Assembly (NCBI GenBank): GCA_025175895.1 | Contig: CM045988.1 | Coordinates: forward strand, 95,158,960-95,222,959 | DNA: 64,000 bases | Direction: 5' to 3' | From: Wurfbainia villosa | Taxonomy: Eukaryota; Streptophyta; Magnoliopsida; Zingiberales; Zingiberaceae | In this document: in pieces, positions 62,419-64,000 of the stretch | How positions within the stretch are numbered: the first letter of the stretch is position 1 | Layout of the letters: each line of letters opens with the position of its first letter | Translations under genes and position numbers: made by a program | The notes under the pieces: model-generated | Database searches by the model: none | Seen by the model: the letters and a program-made list of their open reading frames with translations, nothing else | Told to the model about the DNA's origin: nothing

Positions 62419-63310
62419 CTGTTACATAGCACCAGAGTACGGGAAAAAATAGATAAGGTTAGATGATGAGGTAGAATGGTGAAAATGATACGCGGTATTG
62501 AAAATTAGTTTTTCACTTGAAATTGAGCACCTACTAATCCGTTCCCAATAACCAACTTCTTCCAGCAAAGAACAATAAGCCCAATTCAGACAAGCAGTAT
62601 GCCCATCAATGTTCCGATGCAATTATGCAAAGCGGCAATAAGAAAGAAGGATGAATCTACAAAGCCACGAAAGTATCACTGAAAGCAACACGCTCAGATA
62701 AAGGCAGAAAAAACAGCATTTTTCATGATTCATGCTAAATTCAAATGGTCTACGCATAGCACAGGAGACTATCCCTATATTTAAGAGAAGAAAATAGGAC
62801 TAAACGGCATTTCGATACGGCATTACCGAAAGGAAAAAAGAAAACATCGCTCTACTGTATTCTGTCGCAATAACAGTAAGAACAGATAGCATTGGACGTT
62901 CGAATAGGGGTGGAACATTTTACCAAGAAGAGACGTTGTTGCGGATCAATCAGGGTTCGTAAGCATAGAAAATGTAAAGGAACGAAGTACCACGAGGCCG
63001 GAACTTCCTCGATCGCACCCGAAAACATCAGCCCGAAGAAAATCCAAACATTGTCGGTACCCAAGCCGCGACGTCGCTACGAAGATCAGGATTTTGACAA
63101 CCAACAAAATAAAATAAAATAAAGCCAATTCAGAATACAAATCCCCCTTCCTCAACGATCGAAGGGAACCCTTCCTCGCGTCTCTCCTTCTCGCTTTCTC
63201 TTCTCCTTGCCCATTTTTCTCCTCCCCGCTCACATCTCTCCGCGGCACACGCGTCTCCGTCGCCCCGGCATTTCCTCTCTCACCTCCCAAAACTCCCCCA
63301 TGAATTCATG
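62419..63310 (-). promoter_or_regulatory. REN1 5' UTR, probable leader intron, and promoter
   Basis: ATGTAACAG immediately before the ATG at 62418 is a good acceptor, so the leader is probably spliced. The upstream leader exon is likely the GC-rich, CT-rich block at about 63120-63300. A frame of 114 codons across this block (63290-62946, minus strand) contains a hydrophobic stretch, but it crosses the likely leader intron and has no domain. I treat it as a possible uORF at most. Confidence 0.45.
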
Positions 63311-63580
63311 AACTCGGAACAAATCACACGGAGGAGGGCGCAGACAAGCGGAGCCTTCATCGACTTTTCTGGACTGACGCATAAATGTAGTGCACGGGAC
63401 ACATAGTTACCCCTTGGATCTGAAATGCCTGCGGTAGATTCCTGAGCACGCATAGGAATTATATTATGGAGCCATCTGTGGCTCCCAACCCGTCGTGCGC
63501 GTGGTGGCCACGTCGCGTCAGGTCGATTCGTCGAGTGGTGCGCGTCGTCGCAGAATAAATTTTAAATTCTAGGATTTCAC
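63311..63580. other. Distal REN1 upstream region
   Basis: A mixed, partly GC-rich segment (GCGTGGTGGCCACGTCGCG near 63500). No gene or clear regulatory element was assigned. Confidence 0.4.
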
Positions 63581-63589
63581 GAAAATTAA

Positions 63590-63892
63590 ACAATGTCTTG
63601 AGAAAAATATCTCATTTTCATTATTCATCATTTGAAATTTTTTTAATTTTTAATTTTCTATTTTTTTTTTCAGAAAATAGAAAATAAATTTTTTATATTT
63701 TTTAATTTTTCAAAAAATAGTTTTTTTATTTTTTAAAAAATAAAAATAAAAATAGAAAATAGAAAATAATTTTTTTATGTGTTTTTTAATTTTTCAGAAA
63801 ATATTCCTTTAATTTATAGAGAATGAAAATGAAAAACATCAACTAAATATGTTTTCTCATTTTTCTAAAAAATAAAAACCAAACGTCCTCTA
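63590..63892. repeat. AT-rich palindromic repeat ending CCAAACGTCC
   Basis: Multiple nested inverted words (TTTTCTATTTTTTTTTTCAG with GAAAATAGAAAATAAATTT; AAAAATAGAAAATAG) and a terminal AAAACCAAACGTCC, the complement of the GGGTGTTTGGT-type start at 37484. A probable non-autonomous DNA element related to 37480-37925 and 40250-40400. Confidence 0.45.
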
Positions 63893-64000
63893 ATTTATTT
63901 GCCATATCAAATAGCGCTTTTCCCACGAGGCCACGACCTCTATATTTTAACATTATTCATCGTAATATGTTGACCCGCAACTCTTTGAGGATTGTTATTG

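Noticed and set aside
62946..63290. 114-codon minus-strand frame with a hydrophobic segment
   Set aside because: It lies in the REN1 leader and crosses the likely leader intron; no recognisable family. Kept only as a possible uORF.

Overview
The window is nuclear DNA from a flowering plant. Genes are split into many short exons with GT-AG introns, spacers and introns are AT-rich and full of small mobile elements, and all three recognisable proteins are plant types. Copies of the angiosperm Au SINE family are present. A monocot is plausible but I cannot prove it from the sequence.

Three large genes lie head to tail, all on the minus strand. (1) 14731 to 3411: the plant Golgi coiled-coil protein CASP, rebuilt from 19 exons that join in frame into 676 residues. 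(2) 37132 to 16416: phosphatidylinositol 4-kinase alpha (PI4K alpha 1 type), with 26 recognised exons giving about 2,050 residues and one unresolved junction near 31.6-32.1 kb. (3) 62418 to 42149: a REN1-type Rho GTPase-activating protein (PH domain, RhoGAP domain, acidic region, C-terminal coiled coils), rebuilt from 24 exons into 1063 residues, with an unusual Cys-rich first exon.

Intergenic regions: 1-3410 (AT-rich spacer with a GC-rich CGTCGT island at about 895-1290); 14732-16415 (CASP promoter side and PI4K 3' side); 37133-42148 (PI4K promoter, a GC-rich inverted-repeat element at about 38.0-38.66 kb, a second GC-rich block to 39.0 kb, and an orphan plus-strand promoter near 40.56-40.74 kb); 62419-64000 (REN1 5' UTR and promoter, then an AT-rich palindromic repeat).

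Mobile and repeated DNA: six Au SINE copies, one with a perfect 18-bp target duplication; two RTE-LINE-like 3' tails; at least three inverted-repeat elements, one of which puts a GC-rich minisatellite-like cargo into the intron that splits the RhoGAP domain; and several short tandem duplications.

Functionally the neighbours all relate to membrane identity and traffic: CASP at the Golgi, PI4K alpha making PI4P, REN1 switching off ROP GTPases. This is probably chance linkage, since plant genes are transcribed separately. No CRISPR array, rRNA, convincing tRNA or complete autonomous transposon was seen. The most useful leads are the PI4K exon with an in-frame TGA, the Cys-rich REN1 start, the two GC-rich inverted-repeat elements and the orphan site II/telo-box promoter.
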